Shown here piece after piece: positions 36,026-47,986 of a stretch of 64,000 nt of DNA. The notes below the pieces were generated by a model, which was not told where the DNA came from, made no database searches, and was given only the letters and a program-made list of their open reading frames with translations. Both the position numbers and the translations under genes were made by a program. Numbering within the stretch: the stretch's first letter is position 1; each line of letters opens with the position of its first letter. Where the stretch lies: contig SPDT01000008.1 in the NCBI GenBank assembly GCA_008477525.1, forward strand, positions 1,178,001-1,242,000, read 5' to 3'. The DNA comes from Hypomyces perniciosus (Eukaryota; Ascomycota; Sordariomycetes; Hypocreales; Hypocreaceae).

Positions 36026-39000
36026 TCAGTCGTAGCCACCGCCGATCTGGCTGTGGAATGCCGTGCTGACACTCTTTTCATCGTCATCGTAGCGTCGGCC
36101 GTAGCCACTTCCAAGTGCCATGCGACCACTGCTTTCGACGTACTGCTTCAGCCGGTCGCTTTGAGTGTACGAGACGGCTCGCATTCCCGTCACAGCGTCA
36201 TGCAGCCCAGCTCCCAGACTGACGCCGCCTTGGCCAACCCCCTTTCCTCCAATCACGCTCGTAGATGCATCCGTCAACTCTGAATTTGCAACACTTTCTC
36301 CAGCAATACTCTCTGTCGCTCGACTGCGTCCTTTATGTCCACGACCAGGAGCTGACACTCCAGGCAAGCCAGGCCACTGCTCCGGCGCGAAGCTGGAAAA
36401 CATTGGGGGGAACGCCGTGTTCAATGCTGCCCCTCCGAAAGTAGAGCCGTGTATGGAGGATACATCATCCGGAATGTACGACACCATGGAGCCCGCGTCA
36501 AAGTCATGGCCAGGTGGGCCACCGTTGAATCTGCTAGGCGGGTATCCATTTCCAGGGTATTGTGATGGCTGGTTGTTCTTCTGGCGATAGCTTACCCTGG
36601 GGCGGCTAAATTGCAACAGACACGCCTGCAAGTTGGTCAGGGGGCCTTCCACGAAGCACTTACGGTCCTTAAAGTGAACAAGGAGGTTGTGCCAAAGCTC
36701 ATGCTTCGAGAGGACCTTGGGATTGCCAAGAATGACAAGTCCGTACTTGGCTCGGGTCAGAGCCACATTGAGACGCCGGGGGTCTGACAAGAATCCAATG
36801 CCTTGGTTGTCGTTGGATCGAACACATGACAGGACAATAAAGTCCTTTTCACGACCCTGGAACGCGTCGACAGATGCCACTTCGACCTCCTTGTAAATTT
36901 CCTTCTTGTAAAAACCTGAATTCTGCATCGTTGTAACGATATAGCTTCGTTGGCCCTCATACGGTGTGATAACACCAATCTCGGATGGCTTCACACCCGC
37001 CTTAAAGAAGCGCGTTACTGTCTTCTCAACGTTGGATGCTTCCGTTCGGTTCAGGTATGACGTTCCTGAAGTCGAGATTTCTTCGTGGCCGAGGTTAGAC
37101 CAAAACATCATGGGCATCTCGGCTACTGGCCAGGGAAAGTCAACATCCTTTCGCAGACGATGCTCCTGAGTAATACCATTTTGCAGAATTCCATCATAAA
37201 ACATATTAGAAGGGAAGTCAGAAAGGCAGGGGTGCATTCGGTATTGTGTCTTCAACAAGATCGGGCTTTGCTTCAGGTTCATAAGACGCTCGAAGAGAGA
37301 CCGGTTTAGGCCTGCCTTGGCCGCCTTCTTGTTCATAATGACTGGCCCTAGTTGCTTGTGGTCACCCACCAGGACAACTTGCTTGCATCCGAGCACGAGA
37401 GGGATCATGCACTCAGGCTCGGCAGACTGGGTAGATTCGTCAATCAAGACATTGCGGAATTTCATCTTTGAGAGACGTGGGTCTCCGGCGCCGACGCAAG
37501 TACAGCAGATGACATCGGCATTGTTAAGAATCTCCCTTTCGGCGGCCTTGGTGAGCTGTCTCAATTTCTTTTCATCTTGACTGGACAATTCTCCAATTTC
37601 GTTCTTCAGCTGTGATAGTTTCACTAGCTCGCTGTTGTGCTCAGACAGCCGAACTTGCTCATGCAGAGCTAGGAAGCTGACCGAAGATTCGACATCCTCT
37701 CGCGATTTCGCTGTCAGGCGAACAACTTTGAGACCTGTACGATGCACACGCTCGCAGAGCTGATCAACGGCAACGTTGGATGGAGCGCACACCAAGACCT
37801 GATTGCCAGTCATTTTGGACAGATGGTAAATAATCGTGGCCGAGGTCACGGTTTTTCCTGTTCCGGGAGGACCTTGAATCAGGCTGACAGGCTTTTGCAA
37901 CACAGCTCGGATGGCGTCTACTTGGCCCTGATTCAGATCCGGCAAGCCTGGGGCGGACCACTTCTTAGGCAAGGTTACCTTGAGTGGCTGGAACTGGACT
38001 TCGTGACCAAGGAGAATATGGAAAATGTATCCCGAGACACTCATGTCGTCCACAGCGAATGTCTTCATTGCGAGTTGCATCCGATCGTATGAAGTAACCT
38101 TCCACACGTAGTCTGCGGAAAAGTTGTGCGAGAGGTCCGTAGGAACCGATTTGTCATTGCCCGTTTTTCGTAGCTCCAAACAAACCTCATCTGAGTGGCT
38201 GTTTGGGATTTTGATGACATAGCCAACTCCCTCCCAAGGGTCCCGAAGCTCACCGTTGTATCGTAATCGCATCTCATCGCCAACGGCAAGCTTGACATCT
38301 CCGGACTCTATCTTCTGTAAATTGAAACTCACGACGTGTTTGTTGTTGAGGGCATAATGCCACTGAACCGTAAGACCATCCTCTGATTGTGCTTCCTTGA
38401 GCTTCTTGTCGTAGTCCGACTCCATCTTCACAAGTGGGCCAAAAATGTTCTGGTAATGGTACGGGTCATCGTATTGCAGCAGCACAGGGCTTGGGTCATC
38501 GTCGATATTGGACGCCTTCTCTAGATCTTGGATGGTTGCCTCTGGTTCGAGCTTCCACATTTCCTCCAGTTTTGCAATCGTATTCACTGACAAGTGGCGT
38601 GCGCGAAGCTGCTCAACGTCGGATGGGAAGTTGACAAGCCAGTGCAGGAATGCACGCTCCTGAATGAGGGGCTCCCATCGAGATGTATCCCAATTCATAT
38701 CCTTATTCGAGGTGGCAGCAGCACATGGCTGGCGGCAGAGCAGGACAACTACGGTATCGGACTTGGCGGGGATAAATCCCAAAAGGAACGCATTCTTTGT
38801 ACCGCAGTTGTAGCATTCGAGTACGGTGTCTCCCAGGGCCGACTCGGGATGTAGCTGGACTTCTTTGTGTCGCGCTCGAACGAGGTGGTTGACAATATGT
38901 GTCGACGTTCCATTGCCTCGGGCACTGCAGAACCACTTGTTGCAGGTGAGACACTTGACCACAGCGCCTGGAGAGTGAATACCGCAATATCTGATACATT

Positions 39001-39328
39001 TGTCAGCTTAGAATAATGGCAGGCAACAGTGTGCCGCTCACGCGCAGGCATGAGGAGGAAGCTCCTTCTCCTCCTCGGCGTTCTTGAGCTTCATCCCCAT
39101 CATTCCGTCAACAGGAACGCTGTTGAGGCTGTCGTTATCATCCTCTTCGAACGCCTCTGTCTGGTTGTCGTCATCGTCGGCTCGGCGTCGGCCGCCCTGG
39201 GCGCCATATTTGCCATAGAGCAAGGTCTCGTCGGGATCAAGTGTGGACAAATCATCGGCGCCAGCCTTTATGGCCGCTGCTGAGTCGGAGATGAGGTGAT
39301 TCCCGACATGGGTGAATGCGCCCTCCAT
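36026..39328 (-). CDS. UPF1: ATP-dependent RNA helicase Upf1 (nonsense-mediated decay)
   Basis: Upf1 is the central helicase of nonsense-mediated mRNA decay and acts in the cytoplasm on terminating ribosomes. The N-terminal Cys/His-rich Upf2-binding domain begins at the splice join [18 protein letters not shown] and continues with [20 protein letters not shown] and [10 protein letters not shown]. Helicase motifs follow: [61 protein letters not shown] and [12 protein letters not shown]. One 51-nt intron (39041-38991) splits the first 95 codons from the rest. Total length is 1083 residues, as in other fungi. The C-terminal tail is Gly/Pro/Ser-rich with SQ/TQ sites. It is divergent from IMP4. 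Confidence 0.97.
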
Positions 39329-39941
39329 GGTGTGCTGATCGTCAGTGTAAGGTGCGCCGGATGAGGTTTCTTGTGTAAAAGGTCAGCCCCCCCGGCAAGA
39401 AATAAATAAATCGGGCGAGCAGCAGGCTCGAGCCATGCAGGGTCCTTTTTATAATGTGGCGTATTAGCTTACCTCAAACGTTAACTCTGGCAGAGAAAAT
39501 AAATCCGGTGCGACGACTTTGGGCGTTCGGATGGATCTAAGAAAGAGTTTCGCAGGATCCGCCGCTCGGGCTCACATCATCATCGCAAATATTGCACCGA
39601 AAAAGATGCCCTTGACAGTAACAAGGTACGAGTTTCGAAACGGGCCGTCGTGCAAGAGGCTCACAAGGCGGGAAGTCGGCGGTTTGGTAACAGGGTTTGC
39701 TTTTTTTCACACCACAGGCGAACAGGATTTATTATCATCGAGTGCAAGTGACTGGACCCTCAGGAACGGGCTTTGGTGGGACAAATTGCACCCACGTGAT
39801 AAGGTGGCCGCTAATCGATAGCGCGAGAAGGTCGGCAAAATTGATAACTTGACTTTTTTCCTGTCTACTCCCGCGAGGCACTCTTAAATTTCTTGGGGCT
39901 GTATCTGTATCTCCATGTGAACTAGAGAGCGGACATTCAAA
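39329..39941. other. UPF1-IMP4 divergent promoter
   Basis: 613 bases shared by two RNA-metabolism genes. CACGTGATAAG at 39793 combines an E-box with a GATA core about 150 bases before the IMP4 start codon. No gene is supported. Confidence 0.45.
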
Positions 39942-40892
39942 ATGATTGTAGGTTATGTCCATTCACTTTGCACCCGGTCCAATGTCCTGACTCCCTTTTT
40001 GCAGCGCAAACAAGCACGCCAACGGCGTGACTATCTCTATCGACGCGCGCTCCTGTTGCGAGATGCCGAGATTAGCGAAAAACGAGCCAAGCTGAGAGCT
40101 TCTCTCGCATCGGGAAAGCCATTGGATCCATCAATCGCCGATGATAAGGCTTTGAGAAAGGATTACCAATACGATGAATCCAAAGATCTTACTACAAACG
40201 AGCAGTTGGACTTGGACGACGAATATGCGCAACTGTCTGGAATTGTCGATCCACGGGTCGTTGTAACGACTTCGCGAGATCCATCTGCCAGACTGTCAGC
40301 GTTTGCGAAGGAAATTAGGCTGCTACTACCGACGTCGATTCGGATGAATCGTGGAAATATCATCCTGCCCGATCTAGTTAAGTTTGCCCAGTCAGCTGGT
40401 CTATCAGACATGGTTCTCCTCCATGAGCATCGTGGAACTCCCACAGCTTTGACGATCACCCACTTCCCCCACGGACCAACGGTATCATTTTCTCTCCACA
40501 ATGTGGTGCTGCGCCATGATATTCCTGGCAGCGTCCGAGGAACCGTGAGCGAGTCATATCCTCATCTCATCTTTGATGGATTTACCACCCGCCTTGGAGA
40601 ACGAGTTGCAAAGGTACTGAAGCATCTATTTCCACCAAGAGAGCCGATTACAAGCCAGACCAAAATCGGCAACCGGGTGGTGACATTCAAGAACATCGAC
40701 GACAGTATTGAAGTTAGACATCACGTCTTTGTGCGAACGGGCTATGATAGTGTTGAGTTGGCTGAGGTTGGACCACGCATGACTATGAGGGTGTTTGAGA
40801 TTCGCGGCGGTACACTGGAAAACAAGGATGGAGATGTCGAGTGGCACTTGTCACAGTACACACGAACTGCCAGAAAGAAGAACTACCTCTGA
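39942..40892 (+). CDS. IMP4: U3 snoRNP protein Imp4 (Brix domain)
   Basis: Imp4 helps the U3 snoRNA base-pair with pre-rRNA during early 18S processing in the nucleolus. The start RKQARQRRDYLYRRALLLRD is the basic N-terminal helix. The Brix domain contains VVVTTSRDPSARLSAFAKE, RMNRGNIILPDLVKFA, LLHEHRGTPTALTITHFPHG, PHLIFDGFTTRLGERV and GPRMTMRVFEIRGGTL. The C-terminus is TARKKNYL. The conserved protein needs a six-base first exon (ATG ATT), then an intron 39948-40004 ending TTTTTGCAG, giving 297 residues. That intron is 57 nt with no stop in frame, so unspliced mRNA would still be open and encode 316 residues with a non-conserved insert. The spliced form matches the yeast start, MLRRQAR-like from memory. 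Confidence 0.93.
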   Translation: MIVGYVHSLCTRSNVLTPFLQRKQARQRRDYLYRRALLLRDAEISEKRAKLRASLASGKPLDPSIADDKALRKDYQYDESKDLTTNEQLDLDDEYAQLSGIVDPRVVVTTSRDPSARLSAFAKEIRLLLPTSIRMNRGNIILPDLVKFAQSAGLSDMVLLHEHRGTPTALTITHFPHGPTVSFSLHNVVLRHDIPGSVRGTVSESYPHLIFDGFTTRLGERVAKVLKHLFPPREPITSQTKIGNRVVTFKNIDDSIEVRHHVFVRTGYDSVELAEVGPRMTMRVFEIRGGTLENKDGDVEWHLSQYTRTARKKNYL

Positions 40893-42280
40893 TTCGAGAG
40901 CACATCTACCTATTTTATTGGCAATGACGTCAGGGAAGCTCGAGCGTACCAGAGAAGAGTTAGTTCTGCTTCCGAGTCGAGTTCTCAGGCTGCTTCTAGA
41001 ATGCGCACAGAAAGCTAGGGACCGTGGCTGGACTGGCAAGCTCCTTGGCACGCATAGCAATGGCATGCTGTGGCTTCCTCATTGGAGAGGCTCGGGTAGG
41101 GCTGATCCAGCACCCTTTTACCATATTGGCGACTTTCTTGATAACCACTTCGATTTCCAACATGGCCACCTCGGAAGGTCGTCACTTCATCTCGGTAACG
41201 AAGCAGCTCAGGAAGGTTTGGGAGCAACACTTGTGAGAAATGCATTTTCAGCGTCTCAGTCATACGATGGAGGTGGAAATGATGAGATGGACATGTCGAC
41301 ACTTTGTGATTGGCTCATGATGGCCAATGTCGACGAGATGGCGGATCAGGCAGACTTGATGTGCCATGTATCAATGACCTCGGACAGTCGAGGAGTGCGC
41401 ACATATCTATATGAATAATATCTCTTGTATACATACGAAGTACTTCGTATATTAGCCACATTGAATCAGGAATGAAATGTATTGGCCGCTAGCTTAGCCC
41501 AGAGCCATCAAGATGTGTGTGTATGGTTTCATGGAGACCACAGCCCCAAAGGTGACGAATTCAAGTACTACCGACTAGCCTCGATCACTGAAGAATGGTT
41601 TCTGAGGCGCAACTATTTTTGGCGGGTTGCGCCACTGAAAGCCAACGCCAATGGCCCCATGTATCCCTGCAAGAATCTGCATGAGCAACGCAACGGGAAT
41701 GATGACCCGTTTGGGTGGATCATGGATACAGGGCCTAGGTGAGGTGATTGCGACGACAATCGATCCGCAGCAGATGGCCGAGTCTGTCAGTCGCACAAGT
41801 ACAAAACTCCGACTTATCCTCGGGTCGCCGGGAAAAGAGATGGTCGTTCGGACTTTTTAACGAGTCTCTCTATTTTCTCTCTCTTTTATTACTACTAGTA
41901 CTACTAACATCCTTTGCCGCATTCATCTTCCGAATCCTGCTCCGACCAACCGGAAATACTACTACCTCTGAATACTAGGTAGTATTATTATTATTATTAT
42001 TACTATACTATTACGGAGTAGTACTTGATTACTCTTCCTTTGTCTACCAGTAGCACAGGTACTTTGTACACCCCACCATTATTTCTTGCGCCTTGCTTAA
42101 AGCCAAGCCTCTGCGCAACGAGCTTCTCGAACTCGCAAGCCATTCCGCTGGCGCCGTTGCATTGACTCGTCCTCTACGTAATCGCATAACCGCACCTTTC
42201 CCTGTCATCACCACCGAATCCTCCCATCCTCATTCCTACACATACGGGAGAAGGAAGAAGCAGAAGAAGCTGTCGCAGTC
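40893..42280. other. 1.4-kb region without a supported gene
   Basis: Open frames occur on both strands (for example 40795-41418 and 41482-41742 plus; 41302-41015 and 41796-41575 minus), but none shows a family motif, and the longest overlaps the IMP4 end. A perfect 18-bp palindrome lies at 41433-41450. A (TTA)n-like run lies at 41982-42002, followed by TACGGAGTAGTAC. The last 200 bases are the CT-rich syntaxin leader. Confidence 0.4.
41433..41450. repeat. 18-bp perfect palindrome
   Basis: ATACGAAGTACTTCGTAT reads identically on both strands. It consists of two inverted copies of the TACGAAGTA-type sequence that also occurs singly elsewhere in the intergenic DNA. Confidence 0.8.
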
Positions 42281-43376
42281 ATGTCATACGGGCAACAAAA
42301 TCCATATGCCCAGGGTCCGGCCCAGGAATCTGGATATACCGCCGACGGCTATGGTCAGGTAAGAGAATGAATGAATGAATCTTTCTTTGTTCAGCGCAAT
42401 GCGATCGATGTTGACGAACCTGATTCACAGCCCAATCCATACGCTTCCAACGTCAACAACCCCTATGAGAACAATTATGAGTTGCAGGATTACAACAACA
42501 ATGGGCACGAGCTACTCCCAGAGCAGGCCTCAAGCCTGACGCAGCAAGAGTTCCTCAACCGCGTGCAAAACCTGCGCAATGAGATTAAGAGTCTCACCAC
42601 CGACATCGACTACATCGGCCAGCTGCACCAGCGCACTCTGAGCACCACCGACCCGGATGCGAACCAGCAGCTCGAGCACTACGTCGCGCAGACGCAGGTC
42701 CGCAACACGGCGATCAAGGATGGCATCAAGGGCCTGGAGCGCGACCTGGCCAAGACCACGGACAACTCGCGCAACACCAAGAACACCCAGCTGCAGTCCC
42801 TGAAGACCTTCTTCAAGTCTGAGCTGGACAAGTACCAGAGCATTGAGCGCGATTATCAGCATCGCTATCGTGAGCAGATTGCGCGCCAGTATCGCATTGT
42901 GAACCCGGATGCGACGGATGAGGAGGTCCAGCAAGCGACCGAGGCGGATTGGAGCAACGAGGGCGTCTTCCAGACAGCGGTACGTTGAATTCTTCGTTCG
43001 GCTGTAGAAAAATGCTAATGAATTGCAGCTGCGCACAAACCGAACTGGCCACGCCGCCTCTCTCCTCGGCAACGTGCGCGCCCGCCACAATGAGCTCCAG
43101 CGCATCGAGCAGACCCTCGTCGAGCTCGCCATCCTCTACCAAGAACTCGCCGCCATGGTGGAGCAGCAGGAGAGCGTCGTCGTCGCCGCCGAGGCCAACG
43201 CCGAAAGCACCGTGCAAAACATTGAAAAGGGCAATGAGCAAGTCACCCAGGGCATCGGGCACGCCCGCCGCGCCCGCAGGCTCAAGTGGTGGTGCCTCCT
43301 GATCTGCGTCATCATCATCATCGCGATTGCCCTGGGCGTTGGTTTGGGTGTTTACTTTGCCAACAGGAACAAGTAA
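42281..43376 (+). CDS. SSO1: Plasma-membrane syntaxin (Qa-SNARE, Sso type)
   Basis: Sso proteins are the plasma-membrane t-SNARE for secretory vesicle fusion. The N-terminus is Tyr/Gln/Asn/Pro-rich (MSYGQQNPYAQGPAQESGY). The Habc domain follows (TQQEFLNRVQNLRNEIKSL). The Qa-SNARE motif runs ARHNELQRIEQTLVELAILY with the central-layer Gln in QELAAMVEQQ. The C-terminal anchor is WWCLLICVIIIIAIALGVGL. Introns 42359-42430 (72 nt) and 42980-43028 (49 nt) give 324 residues. The first intron has a second in-frame acceptor 36 bases earlier (42394), which would add 12 residues. I prefer the longer intron because 36 nt is too short for normal fungal splicing. Confidence 0.93.
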
Positions 43377-44185
43377 ATAAATCCAAAAAAGCATCAGATT
43401 TACGCAGCATGTTGCTTTTTTCTTTATTTCTTTCACTCGCACGTTTGTTTGCACTTACCATTGGAACCTTCGAGGCATTGCTTGGAGATTGAAGGGGAGG
43501 GAGCATAATTCTTAGACCTTGAAACCATTTTCGTCTGGCTTGTTTCTAACGATCACTATTGTATACTCTTAATTGTTACTTTCGAGACGCTGGAGGCGAA
43601 AACAGCGTTTGATTGGGGAACTTTGGGCCGGAGGGAAGAATGACGAGGGGGGCCCAGCATTTTGAGCATCATGACGGTAATGACGGCTGTCAAACATGAG
43701 CAGGATGAAATGGATTCATATGACTATGTGAATATAGGATATGTCATGTTCATGAGGCAAAAGAAGAAAGCCAAAATGTGACGAAAGAACAATTCCCTTG
43801 GACTCTATCAAGCCGTATTCTGTGACACCGATAGAATTGAGGGAAGCGCAAGATGCCATTATCGTATAAATATACAGAGAGGATTCATTTTTTGTTCGCA
43901 TTACAAGCCCCCCCCCCCGACACCAAATCATGAGCCTCATCATACCCATATGTCGTCGCCGTAAGAGACAGGAGTCGCCCAAAGGGGTAGGACAGACAAA
44001 TGGACTTTAAAAATCGCCGCAACGTCCCAACTCCGGATCGTCCGGGCGCATAAAATGTTTTCCCCCGCGACTCATACACTTGTTACACGCGCGTGTTCAC
44101 CGAGTTCATCTGTCTCTCGCGCCAAAAAAAGATTGTGTGTAGACATGAAACAGTTTTCTTTGTTTTGCATAAAAAAAAGAACTTC
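43377..44185. other. Intergenic with poly-C tract
   Basis: 3' flanks of the syntaxin and TOM70 genes. An 11-base C run lies near 43908-43918, and A-rich homopolymers occur near 44125 and 44171. No gene is supported. Confidence 0.45.
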
Positions 44186-46250
44186 TTATGGCATACGCAA
44201 ACCAGGGGGACCGCCCGCGCCACCGGCCAGTTTGGCTGCCAACTTGGGATACTTCTCTGTCACCTTCACCTGTGTTCGAGTGGCCTCAGCGTATGACAAG
44301 GCATTGACGATCTCGCCCTCGGTTCGGGCGAGTTCTGCGGCGCGCTCGAAGTACTTGAGGGCCTCGGTCACGTTGTTCTGCTGCAGGAGGAGCTGGGCCA
44401 TGGTGGCCACAGCAATGTCACACTCTGGATCAACTGTGGCATTGTTAGCAATCGGTGTATAATATCAAGTCAATGGACGGGGGTGAGCTCACTAATCAGA
44501 GCCTTCTGGCAGAGCTTCTCTGCCTCCTTGAAGTCGGCCTTCCACTGGAAGAGCGCCAGCGCCTTGTTAATCAGAGGCAGAACATTCATGGACATGGGTT
44601 TAGACTGCTTCTCCATCTCCATAGCAGTATCAAACTTCTCAATGGCCTCGGAGAAGTTGCCCTGGTCGAGTAGCAGCTCTCCATAGTAGTTGTAGACATC
44701 AGGGACCTTGGGGAAGTTCTTGATGCATCGTCGGAAGGTCGCCATGGATGATGCGATGGAGCCCATCTTGTATTGTGTGACACCTAGTTGAATGTGAGAG
44801 AAGATAAAGTCCTTATCCAGATCAATGGACTTCTGGTAGTCCTTCTGGGCATTTGCTAAGTCGCCCTTGATGAAGTGGGCCTGGGCACGGTGGTAGTAGA
44901 CATCGGGGTCCTCGCTGTCTTCCTCGAGAGCCTTATCGAATTCAGTGTCAGCCTTGTCGGGATCACCAAGTTCAAGGCTAATGCTAGCGCGCTTGATATA
45001 GCTCTGGGTCATGCTGGGGTCGAGCTCGATGCTCTTGTCAAAGTCCTCAGTCGCCTGAGCGTGGTTTCCGAGGAGAGTTCGCATGGTGCCCCGCATGTTG
45101 TAAGCGAGGGCCTCATTATCGCCGAGGTCTCCCAGGTCCAGCGCCTTCTCAATTGCTTGCCTGGCCTCCTCATAGCCCTCAGCTGTCTTCTTCTCCAGGC
45201 CCTGGAAACCGAGCTGCAGCTGCCCCAGACCGGAATCCAAGGACAACTCCACCGAGTCGTCCAATGCGGCGGGGCGGGGCTTCTGCCGGAAGCTCTGAAG
45301 ATAGTTGCCGACAAAAATTGGGCTGGGGAGCTTGGCGGGCCTGGATGCCATCACCTCCTTGGCCTTGTGCTCTGCAAAGACCTTCAGCAACCTCTCGACT
45401 GACTGGGCGGTGGATTCGCTCTTGAAGTTGTCGATGATGCACGACGCAGTGAAATCGAGCAGAGCCTCGGAGTACATTTTCAGATGCTCGTAGGCGGTCG
45501 CTCGGCGGTTGATGGCTTTGATATACTCAGGATCCATGCTGATGGCGGCCGTTGTGTCCTCAACTACCTTTTCCCATTCGCTCATGGCGCTGTGGCATGC
45601 TGCTCGGTTGGAGAAGAAGACGGGATCTGGCTTGCAGAGAATGGCCTTGGAGTACAGGTCGATGGCCTTGTTGTATGCCTTGTCGCCGTAGGCCTTGTTG
45701 CCGGCTTGCTTGAGTCTGGCGGCAAACTGCTCTCGCTGGTCCTGGGTCAAGAGCAAGACGGACGAATCGTCAACCTCTGGCAGCTCGGCTTCGGTCTCAA
45801 CTGTGGCGACTCGGGGTTGCGCTGCAGTGGGGGCGTCGGCGGCCTTGCGCTCTGCCTCTTTTCGCTTCCTCCTCTCCTTCTTGCTGAGCTTGGGAGATGC
45901 ATCTTTGGATTTCTGCGGGTCGAGTCAGGTTAGAGACGGGATTCTCGTTTTTTTTTTACGTGGCGACTCGGCTCGGACATCTGCATATGCCAGCCATCGT
46001 GCCCAATCCAAAAAAGCCCCCCCAAAAAAATCCCATCACAACTGGAGCAGTCAAACAAACATACCGAATCAGAGTTCAGGTAGTAAACAACACCGGCGCC
46101 GGTGACAACGACAGCAACGCCGGCAATAGTGTAGACAACGGCCTTGTTCTCCGATACCCACGAGGATATCCGGTCCCAGGTGGAGGAGTTCGCGTCGACA
46201 GAAATGGCCGTGGGCCGGCCCGGAGGCATTGAAGGACGAGGGCTGGACAT
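44186..46250 (-). CDS. TOM70: Mitochondrial import receptor Tom70
   Basis: Tom70 is the outer-membrane receptor for hydrophobic carrier precursors delivered by Hsp70/Hsp90. An N-terminal membrane anchor, [21 protein letters not shown], is at about residues 39-59. A Lys-rich linker ([16 protein letters not shown]) follows, then TPR motifs across the rest, beginning with [20 protein letters not shown], the chaperone-docking clamp. Later repeats include [20 protein letters not shown] and [20 protein letters not shown]. Introns 46064-45913 (152 nt) and 44492-44434 (59 nt) keep frame. The second join rebuilds [18 protein letters not shown]. The length of 617 residues matches the family. Confidence 0.96.
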
Positions 46251-47110
46251 AACGAGGCCGGATGGGATATTAAGGGAATCGGTAGTAAGGAAAGGATCGC
46301 GAGAAAAGCCGTATCGATGCTGGAAGCAAAATGGAGGTCGATGATGTAGGGGCGCAGGAACAGCTGCAGCAAGCTGGGCACGCGCAGAAAAAAAGATGAT
46401 GGCAGCAAACCTCGAAATTTCCCACTGGCGGCGGTTACTAACCAACTCCACCAAAAAACCACACACAACGCAGCCCAAAAATGCCTGAGGCAGCGGTAGA
46501 AGTGTGTCCATGCATTGCGCATAGCCTCCAGTTGGGTACGTCGTCTATTGCCTGTAGTAATGGTAGGCATAGTAGCTGAGCTTGGCCGGCAGCTTCAAGT
46601 CTATTTCGCAGCACGGCAATTGGATTGATTGGCCTGGGACGTCTTCCACGCCCTCTGGGTCGCAGAATACTCAGCATATAATATTCCTGGGCGGCTCCTC
46701 TGGAACGTTGGACGACGGGAAGCCCAACGTGCTACTTCGTACAAGCGCCATAATAGTTCGGAGTATTAGTACCTTGTCAAGCTCCATCACAAGATATCAT
46801 ACATAGGCTTAGAGGCTTGTTACATCTTCATAACCCAACCGCCAGCCACGCCAAGTGGGCAGATCCTCTATCGCATTGGTGCGAATGTATTCCGATCCCG
46901 GTGATGATGATACTCCATTTTTCGCCCTCCTCATGCTAGGTTCGACTCTTCCGTGACTCATGTAAATCAGATCCTACAACTTATATATACTCGGGAAGAG
47001 GCTTCTTGTCCTAACATAGTTAGCTTCCTAGTGTTCCCAGCGTTGTCTCTCGTAACGACGTTTTCGTCATCTGCGCCATCAGACATCTCAACTTCGGGGT
47101 ATTTACCACC
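46251..47110. other. TOM70-ABZ2 divergent intergenic region
   Basis: 860 bases with promoters of both genes. A GCTACTTCGTACAAG motif lies near 46731 and GTTCGGAGTATTAG near 46757. No gene is supported. Confidence 0.4.
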
Positions 47111-47986
47111 ATGTCAGAGGAATTCTCCTTGTTCACCTCGCTTCGCTATGATGTCGGCCTGAAACAGGCCCCCGAAAAAGGCCTCGAGTCCGCCGGTTGG
47201 AACTACAGGGTCAAGTGTCCGCTCTACATGCTCGACTATCACCGCGATCGTATGCTGAGAGCAGCAACCCACTGGCAATGGGAAGAAGCAATCAAAACCC
47301 TCTCAGGTGATGAGGCACTGCTAGCTCTGGCAAAGCTAGCTGAAGAAGCTGTCGGGTCATCGCATGAAACTCCGCTGCGCTTCAAAATATTGGTTGATCG
47401 TCAAGGCAGGGTCAGTTTCGAAAATAACGATGTACCTCCTCTGGCCCTGGAAAATCTATACCCCAAACAGTTTCCACAGCCAGGCTCTGCACCCGGTCCA
47501 GGGGAGCCTCGAGTCTCCCCTCGTTGGACCGTTGTACTTGATGATCTCACCACGTCACGATCAGAGTATACACACTTCAAAACGACGAAGAGAATCATGT
47601 ATGATTCCGCTCGTCAGAGGGCAGAAATTTCTCTCACCGACGAGAAAGAAGTGTTGCTTGTCAATCAAGATGATGGCTCTATCATGGAGGGAAGCATAAC
47701 GACGCCGTACTTCTGGAGAGATGGAAGATGGGTTACACCACCCGTCTCTCCAAAGTTTAGCCTGGAACATGGCAGTGGTGGCCAGGACGGGACATCAAGG
47801 CGGTGGGCCTTGGAGACGTAAGTTTCAGAACTGCTTTTTTACCAGATTTTCATGTGGCTAATAGCTATAAATAGAGGATTGGCTGTTGAGCAGGTCGTCC
47901 TTGCGAAATCCCTGGTTGACGGCGAGGAGTGTTGGATCAGCAATGGAGTGCGGGGATTCATCGCCTGTGTTGTTCGACTAAAGTAA
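47111..47986 (+). CDS. ABZ2: Aminodeoxychorismate lyase (PLP fold type IV)
   Basis: The enzyme releases pyruvate from 4-amino-4-deoxychorismate to make p-aminobenzoate for folate. The fungal start FSLFTSLRYDV and LYMLDYHRDRMLRAA are typical. FKTTKRIMYDSARQ carries the conserved lysine of the PLP-binding region. Then come VLLVNQDDGSIMEGSITTPYF, TGLAVEQVVLAKSLVDGEE and WISNGVRGFI. One 57-nt intron (47818-47874) splits the TG of TGLAVEQ in frame. The length of 272 residues fits the short fungal branch. A related branched-chain or D-amino-acid transaminase is less likely because of the start and the length. Confidence 0.85.

Noticed and set aside
40795..41418. 207-codon plus-strand ORF overlapping the end of IMP4
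   Set aside because: Its first third lies in the IMP4 coding sequence in another frame and the rest has no motif or splice support.
44875..45933. Long plus-strand ORFs opposite TOM70
   Set aside because: They are antisense shadows of the TPR coding sequence, with complementary composition and no features.
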